Shown piece by piece: positions 34,035-41,741 of a stretch of 41,808 bases of DNA (within the stretch, counting starts at the first letter, position 1; each line of letters begins with the position of its first letter). The DNA lies in assembly GCF_015355755.1 (NCBI RefSeq), contig NZ_JACVEE010000010.1, positions 1 through 41,808 of the forward strand, written 5' to 3'. A program made the translations under genes and the position numbers. The notes under the pieces were generated by a model that did not search any database, was not told where the DNA came from, and was given only the letters and a program-made list of their open reading frames with translations. This DNA comes from Nocardia sp. XZ_19_385. Lineage in GTDB: Bacteria; Actinomycetota; Actinomycetes; Mycobacteriales; Mycobacteriaceae.

Positions 34035-34956
34035 GCCGCATCGCGTCGTCCTCGAAGAGAGAGCCGCAGCGGGAACATTGACCCGGACCGCGGTCTCGCA
34101 CATCGGGTTTTCCGTTCCCGATCTCGCCGCCACCGTCCAGTTCTACAGCCGGGTCCTCGGCCTTGTCGTCCAGCGGGAATTCTCCGACGGGCGAGTGCGC
34201 TTGGGCTGGGGCGGCGGCCACCATGTCATCGAACTGGTTGAAGGCCCGAAGGCGCTGCGCCACTATGGATTCGAAGTCCGTGACCGCGACGGGGTCGAGG
34301 GCATAGCCGCCCGCCTGACTGCCGCCGGGCACACCGTCGAACCGCTCGACGCGGACTACATCGACGCCGCCGCCGGAACCCCGCACGGCATCGCGGCTGC
34401 CGACCCGCACGGCACGCCGGTCCATTTCCACACCGTGGTGCAGCGACACGGCGAAACCACCGCGGACACCGGACGGCGCCCGATCAAGTACCAGCACATC
34501 ACACTCGGCACCGACAACGTCGCGGCCATGGTCGCCTTTTTCGTCGACCAGATCGGGTTCCGGATCTCCGACCAATTGGCCGACGGCCGATTCGCGTGGC
34601 TGCGCAGCGACCGGGACCACCACACGCTGGCGGTGGTCGACATCGGGCGGGGCGGCGATATCGACCACTACTCCTATGACCTGTCGCAGTGGGAGGACTT
34701 CAAAGCGTGGTGTGACCGGCTCACCGACGAAACCGTCGACGTCACCTGGGGACCCGGCCGGCACGGTCCGGGCAACAACCTGTTCGTCTTCTTCGACGAC
34801 CCCGCCGGCAACCACATCGAACTATCGGCGGAAATGGAGAAATTCCACGACGACCGCGCCACGTACGTGCCGCGCCGGTGGCAGCCGATCCCCAACACCG
34901 TGAACCTGTGGGGTGGCCAGCTCGCCGCCTGGCGCAAGACCAGCGAAGGAATGTGA
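34027..34956 (+). CDS. Type I extradiol (VOC-family) ring-cleavage dioxygenase (right arm)
   Basis: A 309-residue two-module VOC dioxygenase. The first module starts SHIGFSVPDLAATVQFYSRV. The second holds the Fe(II) triad: His157 (YQHITLGTDN), His214 (IDHYSYDL) and Glu265 (NHIELSAEM), with the accompanying HHTLAV histidines that serve as acid/base in this group. AAAGGG precedes the ATG, which lies inside the hydroxylase gene (8-bp overlap). The sequence is clearly diverged from the left-arm enzyme, so the two are not a recent duplication and probably cleave different substrates. Confidence 0.92.
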   Translation: MDKPHRVVLEERAAAGTLTRTAVSHIGFSVPDLAATVQFYSRVLGLVVQREFSDGRVRLGWGGGHHVIELVEGPKALRHYGFEVRDRDGVEGIAARLTAAGHTVEPLDADYIDAAAGTPHGIAAADPHGTPVHFHTVVQRHGETTADTGRRPIKYQHITLGTDNVAAMVAFFVDQIGFRISDQLADGRFAWLRSDRDHHTLAVVDIGRGGDIDHYSYDLSQWEDFKAWCDRLTDETVDVTWGPGRHGPGNNLFVFFDDPAGNHIELSAEMEKFHDDRATYVPRRWQPIPNTVNLWGGQLAAWRKTSEGM

Positions 34957-35041
34957 ACCCATGACATAGGCCACCTACGAACACGACGGCCGGCGGCGCG
35001 TCGGCGAACTGCGCGGTTCATCGCTGGTTCCGCTGGCGGGT

Positions 35042-35794
35042 GTGACCGAGCTCGGCGCCGATACCACTCCTGAACTGCTACGTGATGCGGTGCGCGAGAC
35101 CGCGCAGGCGGTTTCGGCCGCCGAGGTGCGGATCCTGCCCGTCGTCCCGCGGCCCGGCAAGGTGTTCTGCGTGGGCCTCAACTACCGCGAGCACGTCACC
35201 GAATCCCGCCGTGAACTGCCGACCTACCCGGTGCTGTTTCCCAAATTCGCGGACAGTCTGCTGGGCGGCTTCGACGATATCGTCCTGCCACCGGAGTCGG
35301 CGCAGGTCGACTACGAAGGCGAGCTGGCGGTGGTCATCGGTCGTCCCGGACGTCGGATTCCGGAGGAAAATGCCACCGATCACGTCCTTGGCTATAGCGT
35401 GGCAAACGATGTCACGATGCGCGATTACCAGTACAAGACACACCAGTGGATGCAGGGCAAAGCCTGGGACGCAAGTACTCCGGTCGGTCCCTATCTCGTC
35501 CCGCCCGACAGGGTCGATATCGCCCAGGCCGGTATCCGGACCGTTCTCAACGGCGCGAAGGTCCAGGAGTCGGACCTGTCGATGCTGATCTTCTCGATCC
35601 CGCGTCTCATCGCGACCATCTCCACCTTCACCGCCCTGGCACCCGGCGACCTCATCCTCACCGGCACCCCCGGCGGCGTCGGCTACCGGCGCGACCCGCA
35701 ACTGTTCCTCGCCGAGGGCGACACCATCAGCGTCGAAATCGACGGTGTCGGCATCATCCGAAACACCGTCCGCACCACCGAGAGCCGCGCATGA
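35042..35794 (+). CDS. Fumarylacetoacetate hydrolase-family enzyme with an in-frame stop near its original start
   Basis: The FAH core is intact: RPGKVFCVGLNYREHVTESR, metal residues Glu92 and Glu94 (YEGELAVVIG) and Asp123 (VANDVTMRD), and GDLILTGTPGGVGYRR near the end. Upstream, in the same frame, an ATG at 34961 with AAGGA before it is followed by ACA and then TAG (34967-34969). After that, protein-like codons (ATYEHDGRRRVGELRGSSLV) lead straight into this frame. The original gene almost certainly began at 34961. Translation may now restart at GTG 35042, losing 27 residues of the N-terminal domain and giving 250 aa. The stop overlaps the next ATG by 4 bp. Confidence 0.8.
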   Translation: MTELGADTTPELLRDAVRETAQAVSAAEVRILPVVPRPGKVFCVGLNYREHVTESRRELPTYPVLFPKFADSLLGGFDDIVLPPESAQVDYEGELAVVIGRPGRRIPEENATDHVLGYSVANDVTMRDYQYKTHQWMQGKAWDASTPVGPYLVPPDRVDIAQAGIRTVLNGAKVQESDLSMLIFSIPRLIATISTFTALAPGDLILTGTPGGVGYRRDPQLFLAEGDTISVEIDGVGIIRNTVRTTESRA

Positions 35795-36753
35795 ACGCCC
35801 CCAGGCCCGAAGAACCGGCCATCGCCCGCTCCCTTACCCTGCACCTGCGCGGTGACTGGGGAACGGCCAACCTGCACCGTGTCTGCGGCTGGATCTCTCA
35901 GGAACTCACCGATCGCGCGGGCCCGGACACCCGCGTCGCGATCTGGAACAGCCGCGGCTTCGCCGACGCCGTCCGCGCCGTCGGGCACGGCGAGGTCGAC
36001 GTCGCCCTGACCACCCCGGCCGCGTTCACGGTCGCCGCCCTCGACGGTCGTGGCGTCTACCAGGACGAGTCGTTCCCGCACCTGCGGGCATTGGGTGTCG
36101 TGCCGCAGCGGGACCGGCTGGTGATGGCGGTGCACCGTGCGCTGGAGGTAACTACATTCGCCGAGCTGCGAGCGGCCAAACCCGCGCTGACCCTGGCGAC
36201 GTCGATCAACGACGGCATCAACCACGTCGGGCTGGCCGCGCACGCGCTGCTCGAACGCGCCCAGATCGACATCTTCGGATGGGGTGGGCGATTCCTCGAG
36301 GACGAGCGCCCGTTCGAATCATTCGACCATGTCCTGGCTGGGCGAGCCACCGCGATCGTCCACGAAGCGGTCATGCTGCCGCACTGGCAGCAGTTCGGCG
36401 GAGACTTCCACTTCCTCGAAGTCGAACCCGAGGTGCTCGAGCAGCTCGATACCGACTTCGGGTGGCCCGCTGCGACCGTCGCCGACAACTACTTTCCCGG
36501 GCGCGATGCCTTCCGCACTCTCGACTTCTCCGACTTCCTCGTGCTCACCACCACCGAGCTGGAAGAGGACGTGGCCTACGCGATCGCGTGGATTCTGGGC
36601 GAAACCCGCCACCTCATCGAGCAGCAGTACCGGCACATCCCGCCGTCCCGCAGCCCGATCACCTATCCACTGGATCCGGTCACCATGGGCCGCGCTCCGA
36701 TCCCGCTCCATCCCGGGGCTCAGCGCTACTACTCCGCGTTGCCCACCCCCTGA
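35791..36753 (+). CDS. TAXI/NMT1-like solute-binding-fold protein without signal peptide
   Basis: A 320-residue protein with the look of a TAXI-type or NMT1-type periplasmic binding protein: HLRGDWGTANLHRVCGWISQ, then NSRGFADAVRAVGHGEVDVA followed by LTTPAAFTVAAL, and later VVPQRDRLVMAV. However, the N-terminus (MNAPRPEEPAIARSLTLHLR) has no hydrophobic signal and no lipobox, and no TRAP or ABC membrane partner is adjacent. The ATG overlaps the FAH gene stop (ATGA). It is probably cytoplasmic and may be an enzyme or an intermediate-binding protein built on this fold. Its function is not known. Confidence 0.7.
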   Translation: MNAPRPEEPAIARSLTLHLRGDWGTANLHRVCGWISQELTDRAGPDTRVAIWNSRGFADAVRAVGHGEVDVALTTPAAFTVAALDGRGVYQDESFPHLRALGVVPQRDRLVMAVHRALEVTTFAELRAAKPALTLATSINDGINHVGLAAHALLERAQIDIFGWGGRFLEDERPFESFDHVLAGRATAIVHEAVMLPHWQQFGGDFHFLEVEPEVLEQLDTDFGWPAATVADNYFPGRDAFRTLDFSDFLVLTTTELEEDVAYAIAWILGETRHLIEQQYRHIPPSRSPITYPLDPVTMGRAPIPLHPGAQRYYSALPTP

Positions 36754-36799
36754 TTCGCAGCCACAGCGCCGACCGTATTCACCAGAGAAGGAGGTGGCC

Positions 36800-37795
36800 A
36801 TGAAAGTCATCGAGGACGTCGTGGTCATGGCAGCCGCCACTGCGTTGCGGAGCATCGCCCGCGACGAGGATCAACTGCTCGCGCCGCCGCATCCCGCAAA
36901 GGCCCCGATCAAGCTGTGGCGCGACCAGCCGCCGCTGAACGTGGTGCATTTCCCTCAGCGGTACCGCGCCCAACCGTTCGCCCCGCCGCGCGGGATCTAC
37001 GAAAGCGATCAAATCCGCGTCGAATGGCAAACCATGGACAATCGGCAGCCGTTCTACCACCGCAACTGCGACGTCGACGAAATCTCCTACCAGATCGCCG
37101 GCGAACGCACACTGATGACCGAACTCGGCGTCGTCGAACATCGGCCGGGCGAATTCTCCCGCATCCCGCGCGGAGTCGCCCACGACAACTACGGCCGCAA
37201 GGAAAGCCATCTGCTGTTCTATGTTCCCGCACCGGTCGCCGAGGTCGGGCCGGGCGTCGGCGAATCCCAGCCGCTTTCACCACCTTTCGACGGCTGGCAG
37301 CCCGGCGGGATCAACGAAGCGGTCACCCAGTGTATGGGGGCCCGCGGCCACGACATCGCGGTGTTTCCCACCGACGAACAGCTGCTGCTCGACCAGGTGC
37401 ACAACGAAAAGGAGCGCATACAAGTACTGCGCGGCACTTCCGGCAACGCGACCACCTGGCTATATGCCACCGACCAATTCCGCCTCGGCATCCACCACGA
37501 CCCCGCCGCGCAAGTGTCCCGTCGCTATCGCCGCCTGCTGGACGGCGATACCGTCCACTACCAGGTCAGCGGCACCCGCACGCTGATCTCCCAGCGCGGC
37601 ATCGTTGCTCTCGAACCCGGTGACTTCGTCCACATTCCGCTGGGCGTGGCCTACACCAGCGTGAACGACGAACCCGGCCAATACATCACGCTGCTGTCAC
37701 ACCGCGAGCTGCCCCAAGTCGCCGACACCACCCGAACCGCTGACCCCTATTCACCCGAGCGGCTCGCCGCCGCGTGCGCAAAGGCCGATCGATGA
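36800..37795 (+). CDS. Bicupin, homogentisate 1,2-dioxygenase-like
   Basis: A 331-residue protein of two cupin modules. AAGGAGGTGG precedes the ATG. The first module holds FYHRNCDVDEISYQIAGERT then EHRPGEFSRIPRGVAHDNYG, with candidate metal ligands His87, Glu94 and His128. The fold and the RN/DE motif recall homogentisate dioxygenase. The second module (YRRLLDGDTVHYQVSGTRTL, VALEPGDFVHIPLGVAYTSV) lacks the matching histidines and is probably structural. It may be a third ring-opening dioxygenase or an enzyme acting on a cleavage product. It shares a 4-bp ATGA overlap with the dehydrogenase gene. Confidence 0.75.
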   Translation: MKVIEDVVVMAAATALRSIARDEDQLLAPPHPAKAPIKLWRDQPPLNVVHFPQRYRAQPFAPPRGIYESDQIRVEWQTMDNRQPFYHRNCDVDEISYQIAGERTLMTELGVVEHRPGEFSRIPRGVAHDNYGRKESHLLFYVPAPVAEVGPGVGESQPLSPPFDGWQPGGINEAVTQCMGARGHDIAVFPTDEQLLLDQVHNEKERIQVLRGTSGNATTWLYATDQFRLGIHHDPAAQVSRRYRRLLDGDTVHYQVSGTRTLISQRGIVALEPGDFVHIPLGVAYTSVNDEPGQYITLLSHRELPQVADTTRTADPYSPERLAAACAKADR

Positions 37796-38892
37796 CTGTC
37801 ATGCTCGCTGCCCGCGCCCACCGCGGCTCTGATTCTGTTGTCCTGGAGCAGATCCCAGTACCGACCCCCGGGCCTCTCGACGTCGTCGTCAAGATCGCCT
37901 CGGCAGGACTCGCACCCGGAATGATGCGGTTGCTGGCAAGCGGTGCCTTCAAACATCTCCCCACGACCCTGGGACATGAGGCCGCCGGTACGATCGCCGC
38001 CCTCGGCTCCCAAGTTTCCGGAATCACTGTGGGAGAACGGGTTCGAGTCCACCCGAATCTCAACTGTCGCGACTGTGGCTACTGCCGCACCGACCGCGAC
38101 ATGATGTGTGCCCAGCAGGCCATGATCGGCCACGCCGCCTTCAGCCGGGCGCCGATGCCGCTCTACGACCGCTACCACGACGGAGCGTTGGCCGAATACA
38201 TCCGGGTCCCGCACTGGCTGATCGACAAACTGCCCGACAATGTGGGCTTCGATGTCGCCGCCAAGGTTCACGATCTCGCCAATGCCGTCCGCGCCCTCAA
38301 ATGCGCCGACCTGCCGCTCGGGGCGACGGTGATCGTCACCGCCGCCACCGGAACCATGGGTACCGCCACCATCAAACTCGCTGAGCAGCACGGCATCTCG
38401 CGGCTCATCCTCGTCGGCCGCAACGCCGATCGCCTCGAAGCCGTCCGAGCTCTGGCCGGCGGGGTAGCCACCGACATCGTCGCGATCGATGAACTCGACA
38501 GCGACTGGGCAACAACTGACGGGCTCACCGCACGACTTCGCGCACTGGCCCCCGACGGAGCCGACGCGGTAATCGACTTCATCCCCGACGGCCCCGCGAC
38601 CGGACAGGCCATGGCCGGGTTGGCCACCGGCGGAACGCTGGTGCACATGGGCGCCAACCGGACACCGCTGCCGTTCCCGCCCGCGGCACTCATGATCAAC
38701 TGCTGGCGTTACGTCGGCACCCGCTCCTGCACCCGCACCGACGCCCGCGAGGTCCTCGCTCTGCTCGGCGAGGGCGCCCTGCGCGTCGAGGAACTGATAA
38801 CTCAGCGATTCGCGCTCGCCGAGGTGGTCGCAGCCATCGATGCGATGCAGCGCCGCGACGAACCCATGTGGATGACTGTGGTCAACCCGTAA
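37792..38892 (+). CDS. Zinc-type medium-chain alcohol dehydrogenase
   Basis: A 366-residue MDR protein. The structural zinc site is complete (Cys92, Cys95, Cys98 and Cys106 in NCRDCGYCRTDRDMMC). Of the catalytic zinc site, His62 and Glu63 (LGHEAAG) are present. The usual first cysteine (GxCxTD region) is replaced by SAGLAPGMM, so catalysis may differ from a normal alcohol dehydrogenase. The cofactor site is AATGTMGTATIKLAEQHGIS. The start overlaps the bicupin stop by 4 bp. It likely oxidises or reduces an intermediate of the right arm. Confidence 0.85.
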   Translation: MTVMLAARAHRGSDSVVLEQIPVPTPGPLDVVVKIASAGLAPGMMRLLASGAFKHLPTTLGHEAAGTIAALGSQVSGITVGERVRVHPNLNCRDCGYCRTDRDMMCAQQAMIGHAAFSRAPMPLYDRYHDGALAEYIRVPHWLIDKLPDNVGFDVAAKVHDLANAVRALKCADLPLGATVIVTAATGTMGTATIKLAEQHGISRLILVGRNADRLEAVRALAGGVATDIVAIDELDSDWATTDGLTARLRALAPDGADAVIDFIPDGPATGQAMAGLATGGTLVHMGANRTPLPFPPAALMINCWRYVGTRSCTRTDAREVLALLGEGALRVEELITQRFALAEVVAAIDAMQRRDEPMWMTVVNP

Positions 38893-38930
38893 CCGGCTGA
38901 GCCACAAGCTATCCCAGGAAGGACGCTGTC

Positions 38931-39599
38931 ATGATCATCACCCACTACGGGCACGCTTGCGTGCTGCTCGAAATCCCGTCGCAGGATCGGCCTACCCGCC
39001 TGCTGATCGATCCGGGTACCTACTCCACCGACTATGCGGACCTGCGCGACCTCGACGCCATCCTCATCACCCACGCCCATCCCGATCACCTCGATGTCGA
39101 CGGCGTCACCGCACTGGTCGAGCACAATCCGAACGCGCAACTGCTGCACGGCCGGGCCGCCGAGGCGACGCTGGCCGAGCGGGGGACCTCGGGCCATGTG
39201 GTCGACCCCGGTGCGACCGTGACTGTGCGAGAGGTCGAGATCATCGTCACCGGCGGTGCGCACGCGTGCATCCATCCCGATCTCCCCGGTTCGGAAAACA
39301 TCGGATACCTCATCGCCGACACGGTTTTCCACCCCGGCGACTCCTTCGATCTCCCGCCCCGCGCAGCCGACACCGTGCTGGTACCGGCAGGCGGGCCGTG
39401 GATGAAGATCGCCGAAGCGATCGACTACCTGCGAGCCGCGGCACCTCGGATCGCCATACCGATCCATCAAGCCGGACTCGCACCCGCCCACCAGCAAATG
39501 CACCACGGGCTGCTGCGAAGACTCGCACCGGAAGCCACCGAAGTCCTTGTCCTCGACCACGCCACACCGCACACGGTGAGCGCCGGCGGACGACAGTGA
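38931..39599 (+). CDS. MBL-fold metal-dependent hydrolase (UlaG-like)
   Basis: A 222-residue metallo-beta-lactamase-fold protein. The metal motif THAHPDHLD gives His48, His50, Asp52 and His53. Further ligands are likely in GGAHACIH, HPGDSF (Asp) and IPIHQAG (His). The short form starting MIITHYGHACVLLE is typical of the UlaG-like lactonase group. AGGAAGG precedes the ATG. It lies 38 bp after the dehydrogenase gene and touches the aldolase gene (TGATG overlap). A lactonase or ester hydrolase step in the lower pathway is plausible. Confidence 0.85.
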   Translation: MIITHYGHACVLLEIPSQDRPTRLLIDPGTYSTDYADLRDLDAILITHAHPDHLDVDGVTALVEHNPNAQLLHGRAAEATLAERGTSGHVVDPGATVTVREVEIIVTGGAHACIHPDLPGSENIGYLIADTVFHPGDSFDLPPRAADTVLVPAGGPWMKIAEAIDYLRAAAPRIAIPIHQAGLAPAHQQMHHGLLRRLAPEATEVLVLDHATPHTVSAGGRQ

Positions 39600-40321
39600 T
39601 GATGCGCCCAGAGTTGGTTTCGGTCGTCCAGGCCAGTCGGGCGCTGGCCGCGGCCGGCCTGGGAGACATGGTCTGGGGACACGCGTCGGTACGCGACACC
39701 GATGGCCGTGGGGTGTGGATGAAAGCCTCCGGGTGGGGATTCGAAGAAATCGACCACACAAAGGTCGTCCTCGTCGGCCCGGACGGGACCGTAGTCGAAG
39801 GTAACGGCCGACGCCACCTCGAATTCCCAATCCATACCGAGATCATGGCGCTCCGGCCCGAGGTGACAAGCGTCGTGCATACCCACGCGCCGGCGCTGAG
39901 CGCCTTCGCCTCACTCGACTGTGAGCTGCGTGCCATCTCCCACGACGCGGTCCCGTTCACATACCCCCAGTTACCCCGGTTCACACAAACCGGCACACTG
40001 ATCGCGAATCGAGAACTCGGCCACGCGGTAGCCGAACGACTGGGCGAAGCCAACGCCGTGCTGTTGCCCAACCACGGCGCAATCACCGTCGGGCCCGATC
40101 CCGCCACCGCGGTCATGTACGCAGTCCTGCTCGAACGCGCCTGCCGCACACAACTATTGGCCCAGGCAGCCGGTGGACCGAACATTTGGTCCCGCGAGGC
40201 GGAAACCAGATTCAAACAAGAACAGGTCTGGAATTCGACGCAACTCGACGCCGGATATCAATACTTGCTGCGACGTGCCGAGTCCAGTGCAGCCACAAGT
40301 GAACCCGCGAAATATTTCTGA
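39599..40321 (+). CDS. Class II aldolase/adducin-family protein
   Basis: A 240-residue class II aldolase-fold protein of the FucA/AraD type. Zinc ligands are His94 and His96 (SVVHTHAPALSAF) and His159 (LLPNHGAITVG), with an acidic residue nearby (Glu75 or Glu81). The start is ATG 39599 or 39602, directly coupled to the hydrolase stop. In ring-cleavage pathways this fold splits 4-hydroxy-2-oxo acids or decarboxylates intermediates, and either fits as the last step of the right arm. The gene ends right at the boundary with IS-derived sequence. Confidence 0.88.
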   Translation: MMRPELVSVVQASRALAAAGLGDMVWGHASVRDTDGRGVWMKASGWGFEEIDHTKVVLVGPDGTVVEGNGRRHLEFPIHTEIMALRPEVTSVVHTHAPALSAFASLDCELRAISHDAVPFTYPQLPRFTQTGTLIANRELGHAVAERLGEANAVLLPNHGAITVGPDPATAVMYAVLLERACRTQLLAQAAGGPNIWSREAETRFKQEQVWNSTQLDAGYQYLLRRAESSAATSEPAKYF

Positions 40322-41228
40322 TTTCCGCGCCATGCGGACTGAGCTTGCGTTCTTGAAGGGCGTGGATCGCGTGCGCGCGGTTGCTGGCCTTGTGCGGGCA
40401 GCAACGTAGTTCTTGCAGGATTTTCCAGGTCTCGAGCTGGGCGTTGGCGCGTTCGCCTGAGCCGCGTAGCCGGGCATGATCGAGGTTGAACTGCTTCTGC
40501 GGTTCGGGCTTGTTGCGGTCCTTTCCCGGTGTCACCAGTGGATCCACACCTCGACATCCCTTGTCGCCCAGCATGATCCATCCATCAGTAGCCAGTTCGC
40601 GGGTGACTCGCCAGATCCATGCAGCCTTCGCATCATGAACGCTGCCGGGCAAGGCACCCGATACCCACACGATCTCCCCGTCCGGGGTTACGATGACCTG
40701 CAGATTCATCCCGTGCTTGCAGTGCTTGGGGTGCTCGCCCGAGTAGTAGGGCCGGTCCGCGGCGACACGGTCGATCTCGAGATCTTCGCCCGACCAGCAG
40801 CGTTCGGCTTCATTGTAGAGGTCGATGGTGCCGATTTTGTTGTCGCCCAGGCGCATCGGGATCCCGGCGACCGCACGGATCCGGTGTTGCAACGCGACCT
40901 GCGCGTACTGCGGCCACTGGTCGAGACACTCACGCAGGTCCGCCACCGCGACGACGTCGCCGGTGGTGTGTGCCTGCACGCACGGACCTTGCTGGGCGAT
41001 CTCCTGCATGCGCTCGACGGTGGCGATGCGTTCGCTGTGGGCGGTCATGAACCGCAACATGCCTTCCGACTCCAACGTCACTCCCGCCCCGGTCAAGCCG
41101 AGGACCTCGGTGACACCCTCGACCAGCTCGTCCAACGCCGTAGCTACGTCGTATTCGGTAGGCAGCATCCACGCGAACCGGGACAACGCCGTGATCAACG
41201 CCTTGTTGTCGACCGCCACCAAACCCAC
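40212..41228 (-). pseudogene. GAF-domain gene fused in frame to a transposase fragment
   Basis: Residues 1-about 154 form a GAF domain typical of actinobacterial GAF-ANTAR regulators (ALITALSRFAWMLPTEYDVA, QQGPCVQAHTTGDVVAVADL, RAVAGIPMRLGDNKIGTIDL). Just after EDLEIDRV, where the family would continue to its RNA-binding ANTAR domain, the sequence switches to transposase (AADRPYYSGEHPKHCKHGMN) without losing frame. The C-terminus then runs antisense through the end of the aldolase gene. GTG at 41228 follows GGAGAAGG. The original regulator has lost its output domain. Whether the 338-residue hybrid is made or stable is unknown. Confidence 0.75.
40330..40764 (-). mobile_element. IS5-type transposase C-terminal remnant
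   Basis: This segment encodes the back half of an IS5-family DDE transposase: CKHGMNLQVIVTPDGEIVWV then SGALPGSVHDAKAAWIW, WIMLGDKGCRGVDPLVTP with the second catalytic Asp, and RGSGERANAQLETWKILQEL with the final Glu region. The N-terminal part is missing and no terminal inverted repeats or target duplication were seen, so the boundaries are approximate. It lies between the catabolic locus and an unrelated regulator gene and may mark a rearrangement endpoint. Confidence 0.75.
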
Positions 41229-41286
41229 CGCCTTCTCCCGGCCCGGTTGTGCCCCTCTCCACAGACCTGCCCAACTTCACCAGCAC

Positions 41287-41607
41287 TCACGACCCCGCCC
41301 CCGGGCCGCCGCCACTGAATTCTTCAATCGTCATCCCGACAGTGACGTGGCGTTCCATAGCTGGCACGTCCAGCGCTGCTCGGCCGATCGCTGTTTCGAG
41401 CAAACGGCGCGCGAGGGTGGTCAGCTTCCAGGTCTGCTCCGGTTCGGTGCCGGTCTGCTCGACAAGGCCTGAACTGGTAAGCGAGGCGAGGGATTTGCGG
41501 ATCATCTTCACCTCGAGGTGGGTCACAGACGCCAAGCCCGGCAGACTCAGCGGTGTTCGGCCAGCGAGCAGGGCCGCCAATACGCGGGCTTCGTTGATGG
41601 TGGTCAT
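41287..41607 (-). CDS. Small winged-helix protein (106 aa)
   Basis: A 106-residue protein with a MarR-like or ArsR-like winged-helix pattern: INEARVLAALLAGRTPLSLP, then LEVKMIRKSLASLTSSGLVE as recognition helix and turn, and QTWKLTTLARRLLETAIGRA as wing and last helix. The ATG at 41607 has GGAG directly before it and AAGG further upstream; a longer frame to 41709 lacks support. It lies 58 bp upstream of the GAF gene on the same strand and probably formed a regulatory operon with it. Its targets are unknown. Confidence 0.65.
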   Translation of the reverse strand: MTTINEARVLAALLAGRTPLSLPGLASVTHLEVKMIRKSLASLTSSGLVEQTGTEPEQTWKLTTLARRLLETAIGRAALDVPAMERHVTVGMTIEEFSGGGPGAGS

Positions 41608-41741
41608 CTCCGCGCCTTCGAAATAAGAACATGCATCTGCCCGGTGGCCGGTTCGGTCATAGCCCGATACTGACCCTAAGTCCGCGCCCCGCGAGCGGCA
41701 TTGGCACAAGTTGATGTGGCCTGACTTCCCGGTGACCTGGT

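Noticed and set aside
38041..38056. GTTCGAGTCCACCCGA, resembling a tRNA T-loop
   Set aside because: It lies inside the alcohol dehydrogenase coding sequence and no acceptor, D or anticodon arms can be folded around it.
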